From Ampelomyces quisqualis (lineage: Eukaryota; Ascomycota; Dothideomycetes; Pleosporales; Phaeosphaeriaceae), in the NCBI GenBank assembly GCA_018398575.1, contig JAGTXZ010000002.1, positions 1,242,501-1,306,500 on the forward strand: a DNA stretch of 64,000 bases. Direction: 5' to 3'. The position numbers and the translations under genes are program-made. The notes beneath the pieces were generated by a model. It did no database searches. It was not told where the DNA came from and was given only the letters and a program-made list of their open reading frames with translations. This document shows positions 1 to 10,749 of the stretch, one piece after another; position 1 is the stretch's first letter; each line of letters starts with the position of its first letter.

Positions 1-2
1 GT

Positions 3-318
3 GCGACACTCTACAGCATCCAGCTCGCCTTGAACCTACTCTGGACTCCGTTGTACTTTGCCTTGGGACGCCCAATTGCCGCGACCGTCGACATTCTTGC
101 TCTTGGTGGCACTGTCGGCTATCTAGCTTACATCTGGGGCCAGGTTGACCCTGTATGCGGATGGCTGCTTGCCCCATATCTAGCTTGGCTCGGCTTTGCT
201 ACATACCTTTGTGTAAGTTGCTTAGATAAGATGGACCATGACAGTTCTGACTATTGGGTAGGTTGGAAGTGGCTATCTGAACAACTGGGATTTCAAGACG
301 GCTCTGAAGAAGAACTAA
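3..318 (+). CDS. TspO/MBR family membrane protein, 3' part only
   Basis: The gene enters from the left edge, so its 5' part is missing. The reading frame starts inside the conserved region (LNLLWTPLYF, then a hydrophobic stretch, then WLLAPYLAWL), which matches the last transmembrane helices of the TspO/MBR (peripheral benzodiazepine receptor) family. Members are small five-helix proteins of mitochondrial or other membranes that bind porphyrins and sterols. Exons: 3-212 and 262-318. The 49-nt intron 213-261 starts GTAAGT and ends GGTAG. Splicing restores the family's C-terminal pattern GSGYLNNWDF, followed by a short Lys-rich tail and TAA at 316-318. Reading through the intron gives an unrelated tail, so the spliced form is preferred. 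Family assignment is from remembered motifs. Confidence 0.8.
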
Positions 319-732
319 TACTGCCTCGTCCAAATGAGCAAATGTACTGACAGTGTAAACACATCATCAGGGTAGCAATACTAGGCTAAGTCTATGCTTC
401 TGTTGACCGCATATCTTGCTTAATGATGTGCTCGGAATTATGCGTTTTCTTGCACGGTTCGGAAAGCATTTGTCACGACATATTCTTGGGTTGAAAGTGG
501 CTGCAATCAGTGATTCTCGAGGAAGCGGGCTAGAGGAAGTTGCGCATCTGTACGGCACTCCGCTCTTTCGTTTTGAGCACGTACTTAGCTTCTCGACTAC
601 GTGGCGCTTCGCGCTACCCGTTTCTCCTCCCAAGCATTCCTATGCTCTCACATGACTCTACGTATTATAACCGTCGTCGGCGAGTTAACTTACAGCGGTA
701 GTATTCCATGCAAAGCATTCTATACGGAAATC
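319..732. other. Intergenic, no gene seen
   Basis: Short overlapping reading frames on both strands, none with splice support or recognisable motifs. It holds the TspO 3' flank and the upstream flank of the next plus-strand gene. Confidence 0.5.
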
Positions 733-1719
733 ATGGTCTCATGGGAGGAAAGGCTCGAAAAGACGCGCGAATCATGGAATCGAGGCAGCAAACGGCGAGG
801 AGGACCGTTGTCTGGAGACGGCAAAAGGCGAAAAGAAGATACCGACATAAACAATCAGCCTGTTGGATTTCGACCATCCAGCTTACGCCATGTTCAATGC
901 GCAGAAGATTGTGAAAAGAACGATCTGCCTACTGAAGCCGACGACAGCGAAGCTACGTTTGGCCAGAAGCTTGTTGCAGATGTAGCTGTGCAAGAGGCTA
1001 CTACAGATACACAGCAAATGGAGTAAGCATATTGGCCTACTTTCATCGCTGTTAGGGGCAATACTAATCCGCGTCTTAGCTGGCTCCCGTCCCCGTTCCT
1101 CCGCCTCGGCTCCAGTCTCCGAGCCAACTTCTACGGAGACGTAGCTAATCAAACCACGTTTCATTGCGGTACTCTCCTCGAATATATGCCGAAACATCTA
1201 ATATCAACCGATCGATTTTGCCAGGACGTATGCCCCAATGTGCCGACTATGTTGGCGTCTTATGGCGGCTCGATACACACGGGAATGGGCAGCGAAGTGA
1301 CGGTAATGTGCGGCCTATTACGATGCTTCTTTGCAAATATCTGGCCGATCCATGAAGAGGCCCGATGCTTACACGCATTCGAAAACTTCTATCTTTCGAT
1401 CCGAACGGTAGATGTGAGGGCCGACGGCCTGATGCCGATTTCGCCTTACGACGAGAAGTTATCCGCCATGTTTGCCAGTCTGCCACATCTCAAGCGCTTT
1501 GTGGTGGAGTGGGTGGTGGAACCTGGTGAGCGTGAACCAGTTACTACTCGGCTGGAAGAAGGGCTGAGACTTTTGCTTCAAATTGGTTACAAGGAGGACG
1601 TTGATCCGGAGATCTTTATAGTGACGGAAGGCGATTCCATGCAAAATCTTTTTGAGGAGGCGGATCGACAGGCTGGGCCCGAGGCTCGGAATTTGGTCAA
1701 GTACCCGCCGTGTCGTTGA
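733..1719 (+). CDS. Hypothetical two-exon protein, about 309 aa
   Basis: I do not recognise this family. Exon 1 is 733-1022 and exon 2 is 1080-1719. The 57-nt intron 1023-1079 begins GTAAGC, contains ACTAAT as a branch-like site, and ends CTTAG. Splicing keeps one frame and gives 310 codons with stop. The first about 95 residues are charged and hydrophilic (a Lys/Arg-rich start, then acidic). The second exon looks like a folded alpha/beta domain with hydrophobic blocks (LPHLKRFVVEWVVEPGE, LRLLLQIGY), reminiscent of hypothetical proteins encoded near BTB or F-box genes, but no signature residues are visible. ATG 733 is chosen because the upstream extension lacks another ATG in frame. It borders a gene-poor stretch and could be lineage-restricted. 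Confidence 0.55.
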
Positions 1720-2880
1720 CATTGATACTCATATTGTTCTCGGGGACGTATAAAGATTTGATTACAAAGGCTCAACGGAGCTCATATCGGTTCAGTCACG
1801 ATGATAGCATCTATTCGTTACTCGACCGCTGCTCCTGACTCTTCAACCCGATTGAAAGCACTTCACGCAATCACGATTTGCTCAGCGAGAATTGGACCAC
1901 CGAAACACACATCGTACTATAGTGGCTCAGCTGTGACTTTCACCTACGTTGGCAAGTGAAGTGTAAGATCAGCAGCAACACTAACACAGAGCCATACCAT
2001 CAGGGTGAAGTCCGCATGGTTTGAATCCTAGGCTGGGAGTCGCATTGTGCATGTATCTCTGCTTATTAGGCTTGGCTCCACTTTAGTGCGATTCTGCGTA
2101 GGGTTGCATATCTGCCTTGTCGATCGCAACCTACTTTACGTCGAGTATGCAGGCTTCTACGCATATGCAAGAAACGAACGCCGGATAGGTTAGCGCGAGC
2201 CGTTCAGGGCTGGGAACCGTATGGCCTAATTAGCTCACATACACTGAGCTTCAGTTGGCGAAGCACTATATCGAACGCATCTAAAGTACTATCAGGCAGT
2301 CCGATATATGCACAGGTTTGGGTAGGTTTGGCGAAAAGACTGTGAGTGAGAGGTTGATATGCTATGAAGAAGTTGGGTCAAGGTGACGAGCGCATTGGAC
2401 TACGATACTCTACGTGGTTAGATAGGCAGGCCTACGGGGTAGCTCAGCCTCGCAGTTGCTTAGGCTCGCAGTTCAGCGCGAGGGCTTCTTTAGTGGGGGG
2501 ACTTCTTTGGCGGCTTCACGGCGGGAGGCAGCGTAGGGCTTCTTCGAATATATAATGTAGCTTCAGCCTATAGAGTAGACGCGCACTCTGTGCTAACGCC
2601 ACGCAGTTTTGTATTCTATAGGCGCAGATTGTGTTGGTTTCCACCAGTTTCCATCCCATGTACAATCAGCTTGTGCGTAGCACGGGTAACTGATCTGCTG
2701 CTTGTCTTGCTTGCTGTCTTAGACACAGCAATCTCCTTTGTCCCTGTGAAGTATAGAAGGCAGCCTGTTTATAGATTCAATCCATCACCTCATGTCTACA
2801 CTTATTCAGATCCAACAGATTAGTATATATTCAGTCCAAATGGAACTGGTTTCTAGCTCCTATGTAACCATGCTTTGCAG
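1720..2880. other. Gene-poor stretch, no supported gene
   Basis: Only short reading frames without motifs. Codon use looks non-coding, and I see no terminal or inverted repeat that would define a transposon. Confidence 0.4.
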
Positions 2881-2882
2881 GG

Positions 2883-3293
2883 GCCTTTGGCCAATACAAC
2901 AAAGCTCAGCGGAAATTCAAGTTTAATATAGACAAACACAGTGCGAGAGCAAAGAAAGCAGTTGCAGCCCAAGCCGAACCGCAGGCTGCAGTTGAACCTC
3001 TAGTCAAGAAGGAATACTACGTCAACTCCAGAACACCAGCTTCCAAACAGGGTATCAAATCATCCAGAGTTAGTACTAGGGGAGTGCTAAACGCTCAGCC
3101 CCTTAGGGAGGAGCTTTTTGCGCGCTTAGAGTCCCGCTTGACTAACATTGTAGACGAAATAAGAGCCGCAGTTTTGCACGATCCTGGAGACGGAGGCACT
3201 TGTTGCGCAGGTTATCCTGAGATCCTTCGACATTACGACAACGAAAACTCGCAAGGCGCGAACTTTGTCGCTAGCTATAGGATGGCAACATGA
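2883..3293 (+). pseudogene. Possible exon or gene remnant, unknown
   Basis: A frame opens right after a TTTGCAG acceptor-like site (about 2879) and stays open for about 137 codons to TGA at 3291-3293. The peptide starts Gly-Ala-Phe-Gly-Gln, is Lys/Ala-rich, and then has an amphipathic stretch (LFARLESRLTNIVDEIR). No ATG exists near its start, so it would need an upstream exon, and I could not find a convincing one. It may be the 3' exon of a decayed accessory gene. A second frame, 3309-3731, follows closely and may belong to the same relic. Confidence 0.25.
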
Positions 3294-3308
3294 TTAGCCA
3301 GGAGCTGT

Positions 3309-3731
3309 ATGAGAAACCTCCTAATTAAAGACTCAAAATCTTTCTTAGATTCAGTTGCACATGCAAAGGGGGGTGAAAAGCTATCATCGCAAAGCTCTGA
3401 TCGCGAAGCAGTGCAGTGCTGGCTTCTAGAACTCTATACCTACTTTGACCTCAACCGCTGGCAACACTCACAGCAAACAATCACCCCTTTGGCTCTTAAC
3501 GAGTTTGAAACACCAGTCAGTTATCTTCTAGGTCAGAACCACACAGCAACAGATATTCTACAAAGCAGGATTGCAACTTCCAGAAAATCTACCACTCTTC
3601 TACTCAATTGGGATTGTGACTACTTATTGTTCTTTTCCTACAAGCCAACTTTCCACGCTAGAGATCATGCAGTCAACTTTAATATGCTAGGAATATTGTA
3701 TAAATACAGATACTTCTATTTTACAGTGTAG
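3309..3731 (+). pseudogene. Open frame of 140 codons, unknown
   Basis: The predicted peptide has Leu/Tyr-rich blocks (WLLELYTYFDLNRW) but no recognisable domain and an odd aromatic C-terminus. It sits just after another orphan frame in a gene-poor, AT-leaning stretch. I regard it as a possible fragment of a degraded gene or transposon, or as chance. Confidence 0.15.
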
Positions 3732-6546
3732 GAAGAGAATGCGTTAAGAGATACTGTAGGTAGCTTATTCATCAGCCCAATAGGGCTTAGCGTGTAGCTA
3801 TTTAAGCGGCTCCTTTAGAGTCTGCTCCTAATCGATTAAATCACAACTTCATAAATACTTTATATCATAACTCCAACACATACCACTTCCCTAGCAGACT
3901 ACAACTACTATATAGATGCTTCCTCGCTATGCGTCCGCTCTAATGCCATCTCATCATCGTAATGTTCCGTGCCAACATTCGCGACTAACAGTGTCAAGCT
4001 AGACAGGCTGGTGTTAGGCACGTTAGAGACGTCTCTGCCAGGGAATAACGTTTAGGAGCACTGTTAACAGGGCGCATCGCGGCGCAATAGCAAAGAGATG
4101 CCGTACAACACAGGGAAGTCCTCGTTTAAATTTATTTAGATAATTGGTCAAGATTACCGACGCCTTGTCCACTTCCTCAACCGTTCGAAACAACTCTGAG
4201 AAGTCAGTGAATGAATCCCTGTCTCACACTATCAAAGAAGCACCAATAATGCCCTTTACCTCCTCCACCAGCCCAATACTCCCCTTAGGGCAACCTCAAA
4301 CGCATATAAGCCTTCCCATAACCCAAACAAGTTGGCTGACCAGCTAGTCAACGCCAAAGCGAAGAACAACGTCACACAGAAACATATTCTGTAGGTGCGG
4401 ATTAGTCTATATACGGTCTACATAGGGCTAGTTTCTGGCTTACATGTAACAAAATCATAGCTAATCAGAAGCAGCGCTGCGGGGGCCTCTAGCTAATGAC
4501 GACGAAGCTTGGCAGGAATTTGAGTATAATATAGATGGAGAAGTCATCTAGCATGCATCTTCGAGCAACATGACTGCCACTACGCCTATCACCAAGAACT
4601 TGTTCGGCTGAACACACTAGCTGCAGATATTCGAAATCCCATATGAGTTGGTGACGCGAACAAGACATCTGATCCAAGTTAGCATGAGATGCGCAGCTAT
4701 CGGGGCGCATCTGGCGTGATGGGGAACAGCTACCAACGCTGTCCTATCCATGGAAACAGAAGGTTCATGTTCAGTCTGGGGATGAGAAAAGGTAAGCCTA
4801 CTGTGTTCATTACACGACATACACAAGACTGATCTTGTGTAGGAAAATCGGCCCTCTACCAGCCGCACTCCTCGACTTGATATTCACTCGATGCTCAGAG
4901 TTAAACAACTACCATGCTGTGACACCCATTCAATCCTCATCAAGAATTACCCCTGCTTTATGTGCTCTGGTACAACATATGTACCAGCCACCAACTACCT
5001 CGCACTTCCTCCTCGCCGCTATCGTCGGTCCTAAGCTTGGCCCATGAATCTGCTTTGGGCAGGCACAGGATAAATTGAAGAGCTTATCAAAATGTTGGGT
5101 GATTTGATGACGGGGTTAAAGGGACTCTGATTTGAATTCACTTCCTATCATTCAAACACGCAGCGTTGGTGATCTGGAATCTAAACTTCGCAGCACAACC
5201 CAGACTCCCCTGAGAATTGTAAGCTTTTGAACTCGCAAATGAGGAGACACACTCCCTATTTTACAATAGCAGAGTATCCCTTCTTCTACCGACAGCCACT
5301 GGCTCAACTATCTGGAAACTTCTCTGCTTTCCCTGGTCCACCTGTCATGCGCTACATGGGAGGACTATCCCCGTACCCTCAGCATTATCTAGTTCTGTAG
5401 CATCCACAAACGCAGTTACCGTTTCACTAGGACTCGACCTCCTAGGACCACTCCACGGCGAGGCAGCGCTGTCAACTCACCACCTACTTGCAACACTCGC
5501 CACCAGCTGGAACGCGCAACCTAATCGAAAACAACATGGCCGCTATACATGACAAATCGTCAGTACCCACGAGCTCACGCTCGACAAAAAAAAAACCAAC
5601 AACACAATAACATCGCCAGTCCCCGCCGCACCCCGCCTCTACTCCAACTCCCCGCCGAACCGCGCAACCTACATGCAAGTCACACGCGGCCCCAACATCG
5701 CCGTATGCAGCAGACACAAGTTGTGAAAGGCGTTTGTCCAGCACCGTTCCCACCGTCCCCTGCCCGCGCGTTCCAGCCCCGACGACGACCGAGCGGGAAA
5801 TCCACAGCGAGACTCGCATCTTGGTCCCCAGGAAGCGGTTCTGCGGCTGCGTCGGCGACCCCATGGACCTTTTCTCGATATTTGGTCTACCGACATGCAG
5901 ATCGGCGGTATTACTTCGGTGTGCGTCGTGGGTGGGTCGGACGTGGACTTTGTAGGGCTGCGGTGCCTGTGAGGGTTGACGCACGTCGCTGTAGGGACTT
6001 GGGGTGAATGGGTGCGCCGTGTGGCGTCTTAGCGGCACATGTCGCGAAACAAGGTGCATGCTATGATGAAGCGGAGGATGATGAAGGGACTTTGCATGTT
6101 TGGCGATGCGGAGCGAATTGCGGTGAAAGTGCTTAGTCAAGAGGAGGGATTGGCTTGGATATGAGACGCACAAAGGTTGGGTATGAGTGTGGTGTGAAGA
6201 ATACATGAATAAGGTCGATGGATGTATCAACATTGAAAGAATCAATCATCTTTTGCTCCAAGTCTGCACAGCGCGTATATACAGAAGACAAAGGCCGCGT
6301 GGGACATGATCGCCTCTCCAACCGAATCGTAAGTTCGGGCTTGAATCCAGATGTCAAAGAAGAAAGCGCCACACACCATGCTGAAGAAGACGCTCAAACG
6401 CTCAAAAAGTAGCGTCGGGAAGAAACAAATGGGGTAATACCCGACTTCACCAAACCGCGTGAAGATTTTCCCCAATTGAGCGCCAAAAAGAGTCAAAAGT
6501 CGTTATGGAAGAAAAGCTTGGTCAAAGCAGTTCCCTCTTCGTCGCA
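3732..6546. other. Gene-poor 2.8 kb, no supported gene
   Basis: The left part is AT-leaning with only short frames. Bases 5600-6010 are GC-richer, so long frames arise by chance on both strands (for example 5484-6245 minus). The final few hundred bases are the 3' flank of the kinase gene. No splice-supported model, RNA gene or repeat was found. Confidence 0.4.
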
Positions 6547-8408
6547 TCAGTCTGTTTCCAGCAACTGCCTAATCTTCTCATAAAAGCTTGCTGGATACTG
6601 TCGTATCTCCTCGTCTGTTGGGCTCGGTTTATTCGGATCTCGAAACCGATCCGCAACGCGCTGAATAATTTGGCCAAGTAACTCCTGGGGTATGCGTAGA
6701 TCCTCGCCACCATCCGGGTACAAAAACACGTCTCGTTCGTCGAGTAATTGCGCGACGTTTGGTCGTCGCGAGGGATCGCGCTGTAAGCAGCGACGTAGAG
6801 TGGCTTTGAGACCTGGTGGGATGCGCATTTCGCCGACGCCGAAGTCGGGAAATTCGATTTGGTAGTCACGGTTGACGATGGCAAGGACCCGCGCCATTTG
6901 GTTGGCGATGTGGGCGAAGGGTGGGCGCCCGTAGACCATTTGGTAGAGGATGCAGCCGAGAGACCAGACGTCGGATGGCTTGCCGAGGGCCATGTCTTTG
7001 CTTCCTACCCCGTTTGATAATAACCCTCGCGCGCCACCAGAGGAGTCTTCGAGGGACTCGGGGGACATGTAATTTGGTGTACCGATGTGTGAGTCACGAT
7101 GGACGTTCACGGTGTGGTCAACTTCGATGGCGTTGGCGATTCCAAAGTCGATGAGTTTTAAGCGGCCAGAGACGAGCAGGAAATTTGCAGGTTTTAAATC
7201 AGAGTGGACGATGTCGTGATCATGGACTGCGCCAACACATTCGAGCATCTCCTTCCAGTAGTAGCGGGTAAAGCTCAAGTCGAGTTTCCCATCTCCGTCA
7301 GCAGGGTCAAGCTTCATTCGTATTATGCGGGCCAAATCGGACTCTCCGATTTCCATGAGCTGGTCAAGTCAGTACAACTTGCTACAGAGCCGATCTCGTT
7401 ATGATGGGCTTGACTTACCACGCTAAGGACCTGCCGCTGCTCATCGACTTCCCAGTCGTAGAGCCTCACCACTCTTTCAACGTTCTTGAGCTTCTGCAGC
7501 AGGTCAATCTCGCCCTTGTAGCCGCGCACCGCAGCTTCATCTGCATCTTCAAGCTTAACTCTCTTGAGCGCCAGCATTTTGAAGTTTTCCGCCATAACCC
7601 GATATACAGCTGAACTGCCCCCTCTGCCTATCCTGTCCATTTGCGAATAATGCTTCCCGTTGACTGCGAGTGTGCTTCTCTTCTTCCGTTCTCTCGTCTT
7701 GGTAGTCGCCGCTCCAGCGGCAGCTGTCGCCGTCTCCAAGACAGACATCTTCGGAGGCGGTGGGGGCGCCGGTCTTCTTGGTGTATTTGCACTCATTTGC
7801 TGCAGAGGTACCGGCCGTTCTTGTTGCTGTAGTGGCTGTCTTTGGACGGGCGACTGTGTTTGTGGTGGCTGTTGCATCTCGCGATCCAGTGCGACTCTCA
7901 TGACGGAGCCAGTTCCTTTCATGACAGAATCTGGGACGTTCAAGGGCACCTCCTTGACCACTGTTACGGGAAGATTTTCCTGATCCTGCGATGGAGGCTG
8001 CTCCTCTTCGCTCTGTGGTGTGCGCCTAAGTCTCCTCATTGGTGCGCCCCGCAGTGGCACTCGTTTTATACGCAAGCTTGGCGCCGGTGTAACAGTATCG
8101 TGTACCGGCGTGTTCGAGCCAGAGCCACTGCGCGATATCTTCAGCTTGGGCTTCCTCTTCTCGGGTGAACTGGCGTTGTTTTGCGCGAGCAGCGCCGTAG
8201 TCAGCGCGCTCAGTTTCATTGGTTGCGGTATTTCGTCGTCGGAGCTGTCGCCAATGTTGATGTTCTGCATCATGGGCGCGTTCGCCGAGAAACCCTGCGA
8301 CTGCCCCAGTACGGAGAGCGGCGAATCTCTTCGGGGTCGTATGGTCGAGTGTGAGCGCATGCGCCCATATGATGAGCCGCCCATGGGTGTTGGTGAGGCG
8401 GTAGTCAT
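6547..8408 (-). CDS. MPS1: Mps1/TTK-type dual-specificity protein kinase
   Basis: Spindle-checkpoint kinase of the Mps1 (TTK, S. pombe Mph1) type, which phosphorylates kinetochore substrates to hold anaphase until chromosomes attach. Exons: 8408-7419 and 7359-6547, 600 aa. The 59-nt intron starts GTAAGT and ends CCAG. Residues 1-250 are disordered, basic and Pro/Gln-rich. The kinase domain runs from about 255 to 525, with glycine loop RIGRGGSSAVYRV at 259, ATP-binding Lys 282 in ALKR, catalytic loop HSDLKPAN at 382, DFG at 401 and a GTPNYMSPE activation segment. SDLKP in place of the common RDLKP is usual for this family. ATG 8408 is the first Met; the frame stays open upstream to an acceptor-like CTACAG near 8475, so a missing 5' exon is possible. 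Confidence 0.88.
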
Positions 8409-8992
8409 TGCGGTGCGATTGGGTTCCGGCGCGTCGCTATAATCGGGATGGAAGTGCTTCTGGGCTAGCGAATGTCGACTGTAGTGTTAGTTGCGCATAC
8501 ATAAGGACCAAAAAAGTAGGCGTCTGTTCGCAGTAGGGATGCTGGCGGTGGGAGAGTTCTGAGGTTGCGAGCGCGCGCCAGCCAGATTCTGGCGATCGCG
8601 TGGTCGCGTTGCCTAGCAACAGCCCGCATAAACACAAGATCCCCGACTCTGAGTATTCCTTTCGCACAGAGCGTCATTCATTCATGGCCATGTCAAAGCA
8701 TACCGCTGAGGTAACTGTGTGTCCACATGTCTGTATGGGGAACATCAATTTGGTCACGCACGTGGACAACTGATGGCGTGCGGTGTAAGTGATGGCTGAG
8801 ACAGCCAATGCAGACCGTACAACTGAACACATGTCGTGCTATATAAGCAGCACCAAGTCTATGTCGCCAAAGTCATTGCCACCATTTGGGGGCTATGTAA
8901 ATGCGCCACCGATCCTGTCGTGGCTCCTTTTTCAAACGCCAGCTATGCAGCCCAAATGATCAGGACGTTAGTAAACGCAGAAAACAATAAAT
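8409..8992. promoter_or_regulatory. Intergenic between kinase promoter and phosphatase 3' end
   Basis: Carries the upstream region of the minus-strand kinase and the 3' flank of the minus-strand PP2C gene. A TATATAA-like string near 8838 points the wrong way for either gene. No RNA gene seen. Confidence 0.4.
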
Positions 8993-10378
8993 TCACTTCG
9001 GGGAATCCTCAAGTACAATCGCCACCACCACGGCAATGTCGTCCGGCTTGCCGCCATGCCAATTCTCCCCTGGATATGCCTTTTGCACTTCCTTAGCAAA
9101 TGGTCCATCCCGACGCGTGTTGAGTCCGGTCTCTTTGGCTTCCTTTGCAATCGCCACGGCAACCTTTGCTTGAAGCGAAGCTTTGCCGGCCTTTCGAGGT
9201 GTTCCGGCATGGATGAGGTTCGCCAGATCGTGTCCAACTTCGATTGCGCCATCATTCTCGACCCAAGCCCCTCTCTCAACCATCTGGCGACTGACTATGC
9301 CTAGACAATCTTGGGGGCTCAAATTATCCCAGACGCCATCGGTTGCAAACACAAGCACATCCCCGTTACGCACTTTGTGATGTGTTATACTTGCTTCCTT
9401 GGGCAGGTCTGAAAGAGTGGTGGGGCCTCCGAATACAGCCATCTGAACGAGCATGCGCCGTGGAGTTTTGGAGAGCTGGTAAGGGGTGTTGAAGGCGTGC
9501 GTCTGGGGCTGGGTAAAATGTCGTACGGCGTTTCCGCCCAAGTGCATGAAGCCCGAGTCGCCGAGATTTGCAACTTCGATATTGCCATCTGGTTCTGCAA
9601 CAGCCAAACATGCCGTGCTGCCACCTCCTTCTATGCTGTCGTCCCCGGTAACCTCGTCATACGCAATATGTAGTAAGTCTCTGGGATGCAACGATGTCGT
9701 GTTCGATCCATGTGGCCATGCGCGCGCGGCACAGGTCATGTACTCGCACAAACCATGAGAGAAGTCCGCGGGGTCCAGGCCAGACTCGACCCATCCTCCC
9801 ACGCCGTCCGCTACACCAAATGTGGTGGCATTTGTGTTTCCAATCTGACTGAAGAAGAAGGCGTCCTGACCGCTCTTTGCGCGAAGGTTTTTGTTTCTTG
9901 ATGCCTTGCACGCCTGGAGATCTGTACTAGTCGCTTTACTGGAGTCGTACAGCGGGTTCGTAAAGAGATTGGCATCGCCGTTGAACCGATCCTGCTTAGC
10001 AGAATAGGATGCCGCAACGTGATAGGAAAACTGAGGTGTGCTTCGCCAGTTGTGCGATGTCGAGTGGAAAGTTCGTAAGCCGACGGTTGCCGGAGAAGCG
10101 TCCCTGTTGATTGGACATTTCGGTGGGACGAAGAGAGAGCTCGATCGCTGGGTAAGGAGGCTGGCGGACTGAACGGGCGTGATTATCGAGGTTGTGGAGA
10201 GTGCGAACAGAAGAAGACCAGTTGCTGCGCGTCGCGAATGGGGCGACAGCCGAGCCAGACCCGCCGTGCTGGCTACCGCAAAAGACATGGCCGCAGCCCA
10301 GGCCTGCAGTTTACGAGTTAGTGTTGAGTGGCGAGCGCGATTGTGTGGTCGGGCTGTGTGTGTGAAGCATAATGGCAA
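8993..10378 (-). CDS. PTC7: PP2C-type protein phosphatase, Ptc7-like, mitochondrial
   Basis: Single-exon 461-aa protein serine/threonine phosphatase of the metal-dependent PPM family, closest in layout to yeast Ptc7 and fungal Azr1. Visible motifs: SGQDAFFF at about 169 (metal Asp), FGVADGVGGW at 188-197, SFS-like GSTACLAVAE, NLGDSG, VFATDGVWDNLS and a C-terminal PDDIAVVVAIV. The first about 110 residues are rich in Arg, Ser and Ala with few acids, as expected of a mitochondrial presequence. Yeast Ptc7 dephosphorylates coenzyme Q biosynthesis factors; that role here is inferred. An in-frame Met at residue 31 is an alternative start. It shares a 371-bp upstream region with the divergent PRP4 gene. 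Confidence 0.9.
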   Translation of the reverse strand: MPLCFTHTARPHNRARHSTLTRKLQAWAAAMSFAVASTAGLARLSPHSRRAATGLLLFALSTTSIITPVQSASLLTQRSSSLFVPPKCPINRDASPATVGLRTFHSTSHNWRSTPQFSYHVAASYSAKQDRFNGDANLFTNPLYDSSKATSTDLQACKASRNKNLRAKSGQDAFFFSQIGNTNATTFGVADGVGGWVESGLDPADFSHGLCEYMTCAARAWPHGSNTTSLHPRDLLHIAYDEVTGDDSIEGGGSTACLAVAEPDGNIEVANLGDSGFMHLGGNAVRHFTQPQTHAFNTPYQLSKTPRRMLVQMAVFGGPTTLSDLPKEASITHHKVRNGDVLVFATDGVWDNLSPQDCLGIVSRQMVERGAWVENDGAIEVGHDLANLIHAGTPRKAGKASLQAKVAVAIAKEAKETGLNTRRDGPFAKEVQKAYPGENWHGGKPDDIAVVVAIVLEDSPK

Positions 10379-10749
10379 GGCAGTACTTTTGGGACAGGAG
10401 CCGTTGAAAGAAAAGAACTAGGGATTCACATTGGCGGGCGATGCCTTGCCGATCTGGCTTAGTCTTCTGCCCATGGACTTACTATTGAGTGAAGCATGTG
10501 CACAAGTGCTGGGCGTTTGGAGTCGGATGTGCTGGCAATTGCTGGCTCCTGGGCTCCTGTTCACTTGGTCCCAGGAACCACCTGTCCATGCCCAAACGCC
10601 GCAGCCGTAGTGGGTGTTCCAAGCGTGGGATATGACATGACCGCGCTAGCCCCAGCCTTATCGCCTAAACTCCGGCTTGCATAGAGTCGATCGCGAACTC
10701 CAACCCCACGAACTGCCCTCACCACCCCACCGACGGCGGTACGGTCAAG
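10379..10749. promoter_or_regulatory. Shared divergent promoter region, PTC7/PRP4
   Basis: The 371 bp separate two start codons that face away from each other, so both promoters must lie here or overlap the genes. I see no obvious TATA box. Confidence 0.5.

Noticed and set aside
5484..6245. 253-codon minus-strand frame
   Set aside because: His/Ser/Pro-rich then Gly/Val-rich with no domain; starts in a poor context and lies in a locally GC-rich spot downstream of the kinase.
8437..8677. Extra 5' exon of the Mps1-type kinase
   Set aside because: An acceptor-like CTACAG and open frame exist upstream of ATG 8408, but no donor within reach gives a consistent phase with a start codon.
8836..8846. 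TATATAA box near 8838
   Set aside because: It points to the plus strand, where no gene starts nearby; both neighbours are on the minus strand.
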